From Lojkania enalia (lineage: Eukaryota > Ascomycota > Dothideomycetes > Pleosporales): a stretch of DNA of 64,000 nucleotides. This document shows positions 1 to 11,932 of this stretch, one piece after another (position 1 is the first letter of the stretch; each line of letters starts with the position of its first letter). The notes under the pieces are model-generated. The model was given only the letters and a program-made list of their open reading frames with translations. It did not search any database and was not told the origin of the DNA. The position numbers and the translations under genes were made by a program. The stretch spans positions 503,974 to 567,973 of the forward strand of contig ML986589.1 of the NCBI GenBank assembly GCA_010094045.1. Reading direction: 5' to 3'.

Positions 1-2295
1 GGGCAACAGCTTGGCATCATCGACCGTCCATCGGACCCATGCTTGCGAGTGCAGATTAATCAGGCAGGCCACGGCTCCCAATACGCTATCATCAAGCCAC
101 CTCCTCACCTTCTGCCGTGGGGTTGCTGCAAGACGTTGGCCTGGCATACCGCACCTCGCAATCCGACCTCGACCTAACAAATGCCGCTCGACGTCTCCCG
201 TATTTCATCATGCAAGTCATCGACACTCGCTCGCGTTCGAGGCTGGGAGACGGGAAATCCCCAGGAACACTGCGCGCCACTCGCCATCGCAGTCGTAAAA
301 AAGAGTTTCATCTCGTTACGGCCCGCTCGGAGGGCTGAAGAGCCCACAGCAATTGGAGCGTCGACGGACGAATCAGTTCTGCCTTGCAGCTTCCGGCATT
401 AGCTCCAGCGTGGCCTCGTTGTGGGGAAGGATGGACTAAAACTCGCTGGTCTAGAAGTCGTGTACTCCATCTATGCAGGTGCTGAGGGGTCCAATTTAAT
501 TCCCAGTACTATTGGTCTCCCGCAACCCAATATTCTGGATCGGGTTGACGGCGAAGCTTCACATTACCCACGGTTGGGGCGCTCGGGGCTAATTGTCGTC
601 CTTGTCATGCTTGTCAGAGCTTTCTGCCTGGACAAAGCGAGGTACGCTAACTCACGCTTTATGCCAGCTGTCTGGGCGAATAAGGCAATATCCATGGTGC
701 CAGCTACACCTACTTTACAAGCAGAAAGCATGAAATGTCCCCGAATCGATCTGTGGCCGCCATTCTATTAGGTACACTTGTCCAGTTGGCAGGTACCAAT
801 TTCCGGGCGTCCCAAGAAGTTGTTGCGCAACAAGTTTCACAGCCGCTCATGACATCATGGCCCACTCGGTCCTGGCAACTGGAATTCCATATTTTTGCCG
901 CATCGTCCACCAGCTCGCCCTGCGCAGTCCCTTGCACTTCTCGAGCTATTATGCCTCGAGTAGCCAACCAAAGTTTTGCTATCTGACTGCCCCTTGATGC
1001 CACTGATTGGTTTGGTGCACAGGGAGAGTAGCGTCGGCGACATTCTTCCAGCGGAAATCCATCAGCCGAAGACAATCCCATTTGGATTCGCATTTTGCAC
1101 GTGATTTACATGCGGCGTCTATAAGACTAGATAGAGTTGTTCTCAGTTTTCCTTGATGGCGGTGGAAGAGCCTGCTAAGATAACGGCCATGGGTCACACT
1201 GCGCAATCTAGCAACGTGGCCATGCTGACCGACGTTCAGCGTGATGTAAGAACCGAGCGAACCCCATAATCGAAGTAAGCAGAGAGCAGTAAATGTTTTT
1301 AATCTTTATGGTATTGCATCCAATCTCTGGTTGTGTTGGTGTATCAATTCCCATAATTTCGTCCAAACACTTCAAAATCTCCATAGCATCCTCATCCTAG
1401 CATGCTTTGCCGTTATTTCTTTCCATAGTAGTCTTTTAATCCTAGAATATAATATGTCTGCTGCAGTGAGGCTAGTGCTTTACAAATATGCGGAGCTTAC
1501 GCCTGCAGGCAACAATTGCGCAGCTCACCAAGCTATATTTGGCAATCGTCAAGCTGAAACTATCCTCCCCATACATCCCTCTTACCGGAAATTTTAGGCT
1601 TTCCGCGACCCTGTCGCTGATAGGACAATGAGGAAGGGTTGGTGAGCCTGTGTTCTGGCCTCAGACAGGTCTAGCCCTGCGACGCCAAGACGGCATTCCC
1701 TACTGTGGCTTTCCAACATTGCTGGCGATGTGAACCAAGGATAGGATGTGGTTTCGCGCATTTGCATGTCTGCCTTCAGCTTCTAGCCGCAATGAGACTA
1801 GGCATATTTCTTTTTCCAAGTCCACGGTACTTTAATTCTCTCGAAGAGTGCTTGGCATGCTTGTGTGAACGAACACTGCGAACCACATGAAGGACGAAGC
1901 GAGAGAGTGCATGTGGTTATACTGTGTTGCATCTAAGTTGATGGGAGGGAGGTAGGTAGATGGATAAGAGTAGACCATCTGTGTGAACGAACCACTAACG
2001 ATTGTTAATCTCTCTACCTTGGTCTTTCATAAACCTTATTGTCAACATGTTTCCTTACCCGTCTTTCACAGTACTCATTCTTTTGTCACCAACCTTGTTA
2101 ACACAGAACCATTCCCTACGCTGTAACCTCGAGCAATGTGTTTCACAGCTATAAAAAGAAATCAATAGCGGCTATACTATTACGACGCAAGCATTGCTAT
2201 TCGGACTAGATGTCGGTTGACCGATAGTTCCTGCTTACGCACGACGGCTAGTTATACCGAAGATGTGACTAGCTATATTGGACAGCACTATACTC

Positions 2296-2326
<31 letters not shown>

Positions 2327-4683
2327 CAGATATATTGCTCCATCGTTGGCATATTTATCAGTAACGGGTTCATTAGAGGTTGTGAATGAAGCTGCAAAGG
2401 TCTGCCACAACTTGCAAGACAGCGTTTCCTAAATGAAGGATTATTAGGACACATCTAACGAAAGTATGGATGTAATGTGATTGTGAAGACGGAGATTAGT
2501 GTTAACTGTGGCTCCTCAATAACAAATCTGTACCTATCTACCTTCCTCAACATAATCAACCGGCAGAACCATCCTCATCAGCACCGTTTCTATATTAATA
2601 TATAGCAACAGCTTCCCCACCGCTCCCCAAAATCGGCTTTAGAGCCACCATCGCCATCCCCATCTAGCTCCTCATAATGCGCCGGATCGAAAAGCGCAAG
2701 GCCAGCACGCACGTTGCCATTCCTTATGTCCCTGCTCTCGAAGAAAATATTCAACCTCACTTCCAACGACCGCAACCCGCGTATTCACCCCATTCATCTC
2801 CCACGCTGCAGATATTGGGGCTTAAATAGCACCCCATCCTTGGGCAACTTTTTGTTCCGCGGCCTATCTAAAGAAATAATTTCAGTACGTCCAACGTAGG
2901 AATCCAGAAACTTGGCTAAACGCGGAAATCACCTGGCGTGTGGAAGACTGGCAATGATCATGGAGATGCGAGCCCGACCGTGATGCTAGGGTAGCCTCGA
3001 ATAGCATAGGAAACTATGCTAAAACTGTTATGGGGATTTTGGCTAGTCTGCCGAGCTGTATCAGATATCGACGTACGATATCACGGTCGATATCACGCCG
3101 GATATCACGCTGGATATCAGCTGATATACCCCTTTTTCATGTACATAAATATGGCCCGCTGGCCATCTTCAATCAACCAGTTCAGCTCCTCATCTCCCTC
3201 CCTGAGACAAGATTCGCCTCTCACCACAAAAACAAGTACTGTAGAAGAGTCTAATAGCCTTGAGGGCCCGTAGAGATGCCTATAACCTTCCAGGCTACAA
3301 CGCCAGGACCTTAGTCCTCACCTCACCACCTGCCTAAATACGTGCCTGAGGATACTCATAAGGACATAGGCATTCCATCACCTCCTCTCCAGTTGATTAT
3401 CGAGCCAAAAATAAAAATGGTCCCTATAATTATGAACAACGAGCCCTTTCAATAAATCACAAATCACAAATGCTCGCTTGGAATACCTCGACGAAGGAAC
3501 CAGGGATCTCTTCGAGTAGTGAGTTTGAGTCCCGCAGAAAGCGATAAAAACCAAAACAAAAAAAAAAAAAAAAAAAAAGGCCAAGGTGCAGTGTGTTTAG
3601 CATTTTAACTGCTTTAGTCTGAACAGCAAGAGCTTTCTAGGGGCACGCACTTGTTTCAAATGCCTGGTAGGCCTTTTTGCAAACTTCCTCCTCTACTTCA
3701 ATATTTTCTGCTCCTTCCTCTGCTGTAGATTAATTGCTCTAGCGCTGGAAGTCATTCTACTTTCCGGGATTTAATGCGGCTTTTATTAAGTAGGAAAGGG
3801 AACTAAATTCTACAAAGGACGGCCTATCGCCCTCTTAACACTATTCCTCGTCTACACATCCTGGTACTACTACCCTTCCACTCTAGGTTTTTTTTTGGTT
3901 CTTTGATTTGGCATGAACTTGCATGAACTTCCAAGGCCTCCGGGAAGATTGATTGTCCCACAAGCTCGCCTTCGAAGCCTGATCGCTCAAGGTAAAATCT
4001 GTGTTTGATGCTGTGTTGGCCCAGTAACGCGTTTGCCACGTATCAAGACAATGCGGCGCCGCACAGTTCTCTCCCGCCGCCCCTCTCGTACCACCAGGAG
4101 AACTCGAGGCTAGTGAGAGCGTGCAGCGGCGACCTGTTTTCACGTCCCGGTTCAGATTATAATGTGATTCTATGAAGGTGCGGAGGATAAACAAGTAATT
4201 ACTTGTGCTCACGGGCATCCCTACTATATACTTTGTTTTTTTATGGAACTATATATACATATAATTTTGTATCTTCTTTCTGCAAGACTGAATGAACAAG
4301 TTCCTCGATAAGGGACTATGATGATTCTACAGCAATAAGAGACTCACCGATATTTATCTTCTTCCAGTTCGGCATTGTTTCAGTTGCAAGGGAATTTCTT
4401 TTAATGTCTAAAATATTATTGATTATTAATATTGCTAGACAAATTTTCTTGTAGCCCAGTCGTTATTTTAATATTCATAATAGAGGTGTACGTGCATGCG
4501 TACTTGTAATGTAATACCCTTGCTGCCTTTTGAAAAAATCTAAACAGTCTAGCAGTGAACCGCCTACCTCATCCTAGTCGTTATGATAAATCCACCTCTT
4601 ACCACCTGCTCTCTGTCTTCTGAGAGAGGACTTCTTAACAGTCCTACGTGACTTGACTCCTTATCTGAATCGCTGGTACGCGT
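1..4683. other. Long stretch without a recognisable gene
   Basis: Only short open frames (under about 120 codons) occur on either strand, none resembling a known family and none chaining through credible splice sites. Visible content is a 29-A tract at 2298-2326, a 21-A tract at 3558-3578 and the 12-bp tandem repeat annotated separately. The right end (about 4300-4680) is AT-rich and is the downstream flank of the minus-strand transporter. Whether decayed genes lie here cannot be judged by eye. Confidence 0.5.
3064..3123. repeat. 12-bp tandem repeat, about five copies
   Basis: Five consecutive 12-mers share the core GATATC: AGATATCGACGT-like, CGATATCACGGT, CGATATCACGCC, GGATATCACGCT and GGATATCAGCTG. 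The core is itself palindromic (an EcoRV site), so the array is a ladder of small palindromes. One frame reads it as a repeating Tyr-His-Gly/Ala-Arg/Gly motif, but the enclosing open frames are short and have no other coding features. Confidence 0.75.
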
Positions 4684-6673
4684 CTACCTTGTAATACTAC
4701 CAATCCGCTGCCTAACCGCACTCCTACTCCTAGTCCGCCTCCTCCTAAGCTCCTCGCCACCATCCCTATCCATCCCTTCTGCCCTCCTCCCTTCCTCATC
4801 CTCATCCTTATCCTCCTCCCAGTCCATCTCAGGCCTACCCCCCAGACTCGCAAGCACCATCTTATTATTCGCCGTCAAATCATCCAAAACGCCCAACTCC
4901 TTCTTCGAAAACCACCTAGGCATGACCCACGTCCTAAGCGGAATTAGCGCGATGATGAGCACAGGGAAGCCTATCGCGGCGATGGTCTGCGAGATGGCGA
5001 CGGTGACGGCGACGCCGAGAATCTGGAGGGCGATGTAGAGGGCAACTTTGCGGCGGGGGATGGTGAGGAGCGGGTTGGAGGGGGCGAGGAACCGACGTTC
5101 GGATTGGAGGTAGATGAGTTTTTTAACAATACCGTTGCTTTCTATGGAGCCCCACTGTCGGCGCCCTGTTAGTACTTACTCTAGTATGAGTTTGGATGCG
5201 ATACGTACGCCAACGACGAAGAATACGCCGCCGAATACCGCGGCAGGCATAGTATGCAGCACGACGAGGAGAGGACCGGTCATGGTCCCGATGAGCGCGA
5301 GGCCCATGAGGAAGTGGGAGATGCGCTGTTCGACGACGGCAGTAGCTTCGACGAGGGGTTTGCGGATTTCTTCGTCCTCACCGTCCGTCGTGTGGACGAC
5401 GTCTAGTCTCGTTTCGTAGACGGTTAAAGAGTCTGTGTGCACAGGTGCTTGCGGGACGAGGCCGTTAGGCATAGGAAGGCCGAGAATGCCTGCTACAAAG
5501 GTGGTGCAGCCGAGCAAGAAGAAGTCCCAGTGGAACCCCGCGGGCTTCTTCAGCGGGAATTGGCGAGCTTGGGCGGTCAAGCTAGAGACGTTCTGCACCG
5601 TTTCGTCAGTGATTGTGGATTAGATCATTGGAAAGGAGTGCGTACGTGATCGTAGTAGAACAGCAGCATGATCAAGAACCCAAACGGGATAGCCACAAAA
5701 ATCCATTTCACGTCCAAATTCCAGAAATCTATCAACCAACTCCGCGGTTGCGTTGGATGAAATGCACGCACGGTTGGCACATAAGTGACATGGGTATTCT
5801 CCAAATTGCCCGGAATATGGGCGAATCCAACCCAGAAGAGTGTGGCGAAGACATACGCATAGTCGGCGATGACGCCGCGGAACCACGGCTTCCATATCGT
5901 ACTTGATCCCAGTCTCTCAAGACCATAGACAGAACCAAAGTACAAGATAGCAATCATACACGAGAGGAAACCAGCTGTGGATCCCGCGACGCTAAACTCG
6001 TTGACGAGCTCCTCAACGCCCTTGACTACATACCAAAACTTAGCATGAAATTCATTAAGGGGGTTAGCGCAACTATTCTGCATGGCTAAGACTTACTCAT
6101 GTAGATAATCCCGACATACATGCCGAAACTCTCGCTCGAAAAATCCGTTACATACCTCATATAATCGCAGTAATTCCCAAATGAAACCAGCCAGTGGAAA
6201 ATGGCAGCCCAGATCGCCGTCCAAGCCATAAACTGCGGATAAAGTGTGACATCGTACTGCTCAACGATGTCGTAGATGGTGTAATTAAACAAGGAGATGA
6301 GTCCCGTCACTCCGACGATGGTCAAGGGCTGTGCGGCGCCGATACTGAATACCATGGCCGCTAGGGCGGATGAGAAGAGAGCCTCGTTGACGCCGAAGAA
6401 GAAGCCTGTTCGTCGCGTCATATCGAGCGTGTAGGCGATTGCGGGAAGAAGGTTGACAAAGTACATGCGCACAGTTGAGGCGAATGTTCGATAGGTCCAC
6501 GCATCGGTGATATCGCTCCAGTAGTATGGCAGACGGCGCCTGACATCGTGATACATGCCACGTCCGGGGTGTAAGATACGGTAGCGCCGCCATCCTTTCC
6601 TGTCTTCGAAGCCGTAAGATTTGGTGGTGCGGACAGGCTCCAGCTTTTGTTCAGACGGGTGTTCCGTATCCAT
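4684..6673 (-). CDS. bor1: Boron/anion transporter, SLC4 (HCO3- transporter) family, Bor1-like
   Basis: Exons on the minus strand: 6673-6097, 6025-5646, 5592-5209 and 5154-4684, giving 603 aa, a normal length for fungal Bor1. The family is recognised from the N-terminal block GRGMYHDVRRRLPYYWSDI, the membrane core (about residues 60-540, many hydrophobic segments) and the conserved DHNVSSLTAQ stretch recreated across the second intron. The third intron uses the donor GTACGT and contains a perfect TACTAAC branch site; the other possible donor (GTAAGT, 30 nt later) breaks the frame. The C-terminal tail is acidic (DEDEEGRR) then Arg-rich (RRRRTRSRS) and cytosolic by analogy. Yeast Bor1 exports borate across the plasma membrane; the substrate here is inferred from family only. 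Divergent from the SET-domain gene. Confidence 0.92.
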
Positions 6674-7737
6674 TGCGAGGGCTTCGGAGACAAGAGTTAG
6701 AGATGAGGATATGCTATGATATTATGATGACGGAATTGAGAGAGATGTCGTTCTTGACACTCGGATAGGGCTATTCCTAGAAATGAAAATGACAGAGAAG
6801 AGAATCAGACATAGAAAGAAAGGGAAGTGTTCACAATTCGCATTGAAATAATGGTAACAGCATGGATCGAGTGTGCATACAAGGATGAAGTTGAGTTGAA
6901 CCCTAAAGACCAAAGTAGATACCTATATATCATCGAATAGTCGCTGCAGTAAAGGTAGTCGATTCTTGGCATGACGCAGGCTGCTCTGGGCTATGTTCTC
7001 CACATGATCTACCCACACCAATCCATCTTATTTTCCTCTATGGAAATGCTATATTTCGGACCTCGCCATGAAGCGATGCGTTCGGCTGAGACGCAATTCT
7101 TTTGGAGTAGTCATAAAAGGAGATGTTGCTCTGATGAATGCTTTTCGTGAGCGCGAACCGGTGAGGTTCGCGCTAGGGTCTCTCCGCGGCCGATCCTTGG
7201 GCGGATCCTTTGTCAGCAAGGCTGCTCGAGCAGAAACTTGGCAAAGACGTCATTGTCGGCTGATGGAGCTGAAATTCACTTGGTATATGAGAATTGACCG
7301 GACCGAAAATCTATCGCCTCATTTCCGCGAAGGTGATTTTGAGATACCACCAGTAACAGATGCCTTTCCTCAAGCCGTCACTGTCCTGATCGAATCAACG
7401 TTAGCTTGCCGCCTGCTGCCAGGACGATACCCCGCAAGTGAAGTCGCCGATCTTTACCGAGGAAAGCGCAACGTTCACAGCCTCTCAAACGTCCCTGAGG
7501 CGTCAAGACCTCGTTCCAACGCAAAGATTGAGTCCCTCAAACGTCCTTCGCTTTCACAGTTGATGCTGTGAGACGCCGGTCCCATCCTCTCGTCCTGCTC
7601 GGCTTATTGGTGCTTCGCCCATCGCCGTGGGCGCCGCGAGGCATATCACACGGGCTATTCGAGTAGAGCTCCAACATCGTTAGCACGTCTAGGCTGGAAA
7701 ACTGCCCATTAAGAAGGCACACTTCACGTCAGCTGGA
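6674..7737. promoter_or_regulatory. Divergent intergenic region between the transporter and SET-domain genes
   Basis: About 1.06 kb separates the two start codons, so both promoters must lie here. A 167-codon open frame on the plus strand (7068-7571) starts with ATG but has no recognisable domain and is Arg-rich throughout, so it is not called as a gene. A perfect 10-bp inverted repeat is annotated separately. No TATA box or factor site is asserted. Confidence 0.5.
7150..7174. repeat. Perfect inverted repeat, 10-bp arms and 5-nt loop
   Basis: AGCGCGAACC at 7150-7159 is followed by the loop GGTGA and the exact reverse complement GGTTCGCGCT at 7165-7174. It lies about 565 bp upstream of the SET-domain start codon. 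It could be a dimeric protein-binding site or simply a chance GC-rich hairpin. Confidence 0.7.
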
Positions 7738-9647
7738 ATGGCGTCGCTACAAGCTATCGATGGATTATCGGAATGCATCGTTCGAGCAGTGCAAGAACAT
7801 ATTGAGAAGACCAATATAGAATGGCCATTTGTCAACAATCTAACACGTCCAATATTGCGCGTGGAAGCATTCCTAGAGGATGGAGACCATGATCTCGCAC
7901 CGCGACGTCGTTCGGAAAGGATTGCTTCTGTAGGTTCTAAAAAAAACTGCCTAGCAAGAGTGGTAAGCACCGAGAAAATGAAACTGACTTATCATTGCAG
8001 CAAACTTTAGAATTAACCGAGCTGATGACTCCTTCGTCTTCCCAAAGTCCAGCCACAATCGTCCCCGACAGCAACAGTGAGGTGCAGACTTCTGAGCAGG
8101 AACACACTAGTAGTGTTGAAATTGTTAATGAGCATGCCTCCACTGCTTTAGATGCGGAGTCCGACGAGGCACGACGCAGTGGAGTTGGCGGTTTGCGAAT
8201 AGCACACTTCAATTCGATACAGGAGGATCCAAGCGAGCACCAGCGACAAATGCAAACCGAAGACCGGATCTTTCCAAAAAGAAGAAAGGTGGTGCCACAA
8301 AAATTCGATTTTCAGCCATCAACACTTGATAAGCTAGTCATTGGCATCTGGGAGCAAATTCATGGAAGCATCAGCTTGGATCCTCAAGCCATATTCGAGC
8401 AGTTCCAGGTGCATCCTGTGAGCAATTCACAAGTTGTCCAGAGCAATGTAAGTTCCGCGATAGTGTCGCTCAATGGCGACTTAAGAACATTGGAAGACAA
8501 TACGTTCAGTAAGATGAATGCGTTTTGCCGCAAAGTGACACAGGCAAGCCGTGTTTGCCGATCGATAGAATTGATCGTCCAGGCGCGTTGGGTGGAGCTT
8601 TTTGAGGAGCAAATCCAGATCCGCATTTCGTCAAACCCAGATCTATCAGCCTCGAAGCATCGACGAGCAACATTCATGGAAGCTTGTCAGGACTTTGGCT
8701 GGTCTGAAAAGGAACTGCGCAACAAGATGGCCATTTGGCGGGGTTATAAAGAGGTGAAAGATGCTGCCGGCTGGGCAGCTCTTGTGTTTGCTGGCATGGG
8801 TATTTACCGCTTTTGCAAGTACCGGGTGGGTTTCGACAAGGATGCCATGCGCCGATTACGTAGCTTACGGCCGAGGCTGGAAGTCGCGGCAGACACCCTG
8901 CATCCTCACTGGCGGCAACTGCTATCAATTGTTGGGGAGCAGTCCGTGATTCGATACAAAGGCCATCCGCACGACTGGGTCATCTTCGAGGACGGATCTG
9001 ATCCGGTTTCACTCTGCTCGACATATACTCAGTATGATCCGTACTTCACGTTCGAGCATCTGGAAGAATCTGTTATTGATGAGAGGGCTTGGGGTTGCGA
9101 TGATCCGAGATGGGTCCCGCATTCAAATGCGTTAGCACGAACTTCCAATACCTTCATCTGCGCTGCCTGCGGGGAGAAACAGTCAGATGATCCAAAACTC
9201 AATTCATGTTATTGCTTTCCGCGGCTGTTCGGTTGTGTTAAAAGAAGCCCTCCCCCCGTTCAAGTTTTCCGCACTTCCGATGGTCGCAACAACGGGTTGT
9301 TGGCATTGACGTCTTATGAGCGTGGGGGTGCCGTTGGCGAGTTTGTTGGCTTAATCACCAAAGGTGTGAGGCACTTAGATGTCATGGACAGCTCGACAGC
9401 GCAGGCAAGCTACCAAATCTGGCAAGGAAGGCAGGGCAACTACACCAGGTTTATTAACCATAGCTGTAAAGCGAATGCACAATTCCAGCAGTTCAACTGG
9501 CTCGACACGCAGCGCGTAATTTTAGTGAGTAAGGGAATAGAAGCAGGCGCTGAGATTACAGTGGACTATTCGGATAGATATTGGGGCGGTTTAGATAAGA
9601 AGTGTCTGTGCGGAGAATCATGTTGTAGATACAGGAGGGACAAATAA
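7738..9647 (+). CDS. SET-domain protein (putative protein-lysine methyltransferase)
   Basis: Exons 7738-7962 and 8001-9647 (38-nt phase-0 intron, GTAAGC..TTGCAG) encode 623 aa. A basic nuclear-localisation-like cluster (PKRRKV, about residue 165) follows a Ser/Glu-rich N-terminal part. A Cys-rich patch (CAACGEK...CYC...C, about 461-487) precedes a C-terminal SET domain (about 495-605). The pseudoknot motifs are present: RFINHSCKANA (S-adenosylmethionine and catalytic core) and EITVDYSDRYW. A post-SET cysteine cluster CLCGESCC (about 610-617) closes the protein. These core motifs being intact suggests an active methyltransferase. The middle region (about 180-450) is not a domain I recognise, so substrate and complex are unknown. 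The start ATG is the first in frame and fits the intron model. Confidence 0.88.
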
Positions 9648-9711
9648 GAGCAATCAATATGGGATTTGGGGGAGGAACATCTGTTATGGGACCTACTCAA
9701 ATACTCTATCC

Positions 9712-9717
9712 AATAAA
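9712..9717 (+). terminator. Candidate polyadenylation signal of the SET-domain gene
   Basis: A canonical AATAAA lies 65 nt past the stop codon, inside an A/T-rich stretch. Fungal genes often use degenerate signals, so this is suggestive only. Confidence 0.4.
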
Positions 9718-9847
9718 ATAGCGCATATATGCTACCACTCTATCAATGACTAGATATGCCACACAAAAGCGAGCTTGCAGATGGCTTCAAGCTTATTCAT
9801 CTGAGGTGAACCACCTCTAAGATCAATATGGTAAGCAGGATAAGTTA

Positions 9848-9897
9848 GCCAAGGGAGTTTCCGCGCAGGGGGTGTATCCGCGCAACCCGATCAAATC
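9848..9897 (+). repeat. Left terminal inverted repeat with internal duplication
   Basis: The inner part (9877-9897) is the reverse complement of the right end apart from one mismatch and one missing base. TCCGCGCA occurs twice, at 9860-9867 and 9877-9884, 17 bp apart. Removing one 17-bp unit lets the outer part (AGCCAAGGGAGTTTCC) align with the outer right end, so the left end seems to have gained a 17-bp duplication. Confidence 0.7.
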
Positions 9898-9944
9898 TAA
9901 CATCCACTTTCTAATCGCGATATCCATCCACACAACGCATTATT

Positions 9945-11716
9945 ATGGTTACAAAAGAAGGCATAATTGAAGCTGCAATTGCACACTACTATGCGGGCAT
10001 TCATCCTAGCCTGCAGAAGACTGCGAACGCGTACGGTAACGCCCCGAGCACCCTCCAAGGACGAATCAACGGTGCGACGAATACGCGATGTCTTATTAGT
10101 ACCAACAGCGACTTAGCCGAGAATAGGAAGACTTTCTAGCTGGCTATATAATCGACGAACATGCTCACAGATATCCTCCTACATACGCCTGTGTACATGA
10201 GATGGCCTATCGAATACTGAGGATGAATGGCGATCTAAATCCTGTCGGCCAGGACCGAGTACGGTAGTTCCTACAGCAGAATCCATGCGTCAATTCTGCA
10301 GTAGGTAGGAGGATAGAGGCTCCTCGGGATGAGGCAGCTACACCTAGTCAGATACGCGCGTTCCTAGAGATCGTTAAGCGCACCTAAATACCTACAAATA
10401 TACGTTCAGAGGATATATATAATATTAATAAGATAGGGTCAGCCCTAGGAATATATACGAGCACTCATGTCCTTGCAGATACTTCTAGAAAAATGGCTTA
10501 TATTAAATCACTAGAAAATCGCGAGTGTGGGTATCAGGTATTAGAAGTATATTAACTAGCGTTCGAAAAGTACAGTACGTAGCAATATTCAAAGGCTAAA
10601 GCCTTCAAATAACATAGTTTCTATTACAATTGATGCCCAATAAGCTATACATGACCTCTAAGAACGGATAGACATTAAATTAATTAGGACTTAAGTGGTT
10701 AGAGTTGATATTAATCACAGATATCCAACTAGAGAATGATTAATATCGATTGCTAATAGTTGAAAGCCATGATGGCTACATATCGGAAGGTTTCCTATAG
10801 ACCCGTAAACAACATAATATCGAGCTCTCATTTCTACCTGCACATGCGTCCCATATTCTCCACCCTCTAGATCTTGCGCCTTTCTTAGTTATTACATGCA
10901 AGTATCTTACAAAGACCTCTAGGCTTTCTACTATCAACGACGCTGCAGCTGTAAAGAAGGAGCGCTATATCACCCGTTACAACCAAGCTAAAGAGGAATG
11001 ATTATTAAATCCGTTGTACGAGAGGCTGGCGAGCTGCAGGCTTCTGCCTATTCAATATCGATCTAGTACTACAGTCCTCGCAAATCATCGGCTAGTAGAT
11101 CACCACTCCATCACAAGATCAGCCTGATATATTGATAGATTCAATACACCATACGCTTCAGGGCCATCGGGGCATATATCACATTCAATAGGCTCTAGAG
11201 CAATCAGAAAATCTACTATGAAGCAACCGGCTGACCCTCTAGAACAGGCAAGGCGATATCGAGGGCAATAACAAGGTCAGCAACGCTTGAAATCGACAGT
11301 AAGTGACTTAGATATGTACTCAATTAATCTCTGCCTCAGAATAAGCGGAAGCGAATATTAATTGATCCAGATCAGAAGTTGGCAGATATCAATCGTATCA
11401 GAGGCTATAGACGCCACAGCTTGTCACGAGAGGCTACGAGCAGGGACGACAAAGCTCATCTAACGCTTGATATTGTATGCTACGTACAGATCTCAGGTGT
11501 CGTACAAGAGGATAGCTAAGGAGCAAGCTATACGCGAGGCAAGCAGGAAGATAAAGGGGAAGAAGAAGGCACGTGCGCGGAAGCGAGCACGCCACGTGCA
11601 GGTGTCAGGGGGAACGCGAGGATACCGTGACACAGCTACTCAGACAACTCAGGAATCTATAAAAACAGTAGAAAAAGTGGCTGCACCTGTATCAAATCTA
11701 CAGTCTATGTGTTCAT
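9945..11716 (+). pseudogene. Broken DDE transposase (pogo/Fot1 type)
   Basis: The first 64 codons keep an N-terminal psq/CENP-B helix-turn-helix (KEGIIEAAIAHYYAG, TANAYGNAPSTLQGRI). Downstream, fragments in the right order remain: SLENRECGYQVLE near 10500, NIYNINKIGSALGIY near 10420 around the first catalytic position, LIVESHDGY near 10760 around the second, then LPAHASHILHPLDLAPF near 10835, and a Lys/Arg-rich C-terminal segment at 11467-11716. The first catalytic Asp of the usual NIYNMDE block is replaced by Asn (AAT at 10437-10439) and the second motif is altered, so no active enzyme is possible. TAA/TAG codons are frequent. Confidence 0.8.
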
Positions 11717-11771
11717 AATAGCAATTGTAATATATACATATCAAGTTATCCCGATTAGAAAGTGGGTCGTT

Positions 11772-11809
11772 GATTTAATCGGGTTGCGCCGGAACCACCC
11801 TGGCTCGCT
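11772..11809 (+). repeat. Right terminal inverted repeat
   Basis: GATTTAATCGGGTTGCGC begins a segment complementary to the left end and continues outward as CGGAACCACCCTGGCTCGCT, followed by TA. It marks the right boundary of the transposon, 124 bp before the Dbp8 start codon. Confidence 0.75.
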
Positions 11810-11932
11810 TAATTGTGAGTCCATCGCGGTCATGCCAAGGGTGTTGGTCCGTGCTGTCTTATCGATAGCGCTTTGCCAAAATTTTGGACAACTTTGACCA
11901 AACGTCGGCTTCTATCAACATACAGGAACATC

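Larger units (their letters stand above)
9848..11809 (+). mobile_element. Degenerate pogo/Fot1-type (Tc1-mariner superfamily) DNA transposon
   Basis: The block is about 1.96 kb, a usual size for Fot1/pogo elements. Its ends form inverted repeats, the inner parts (left 9877-9897, right 11772-11793) matching with one mismatch and one extra base. A TA dinucleotide flanks each inferred end (9846-9847 and 11810-11811), as expected for pogo target duplication. Inside are relics of a DDE transposase riddled with stops. It sits between the SET-domain gene and Dbp8 without touching either. The exact outer ends are inferred because the left end carries an internal duplication. Confidence 0.8.

Noticed and set aside
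5176..5208. Alternative donor GTAAGT for the third intron of the transporter
   Set aside because: It leaves the wrong phase and leads to an early stop, whereas GTACGT gives the in-frame WGSIESNGIV continuation.
7068..7571. 167-codon plus-strand frame between the transporter and SET genes
   Set aside because: Begins with ATG but shows no domain, no hydrophobic core pattern and no splice continuation; lies in a divergent promoter.
10150..11460. Possible tRNA or small RNA genes in the AT-rich element body
   Set aside because: No A/B-box pair or cloverleaf could be recognised; recognisable transposase fragments explain the sequence.
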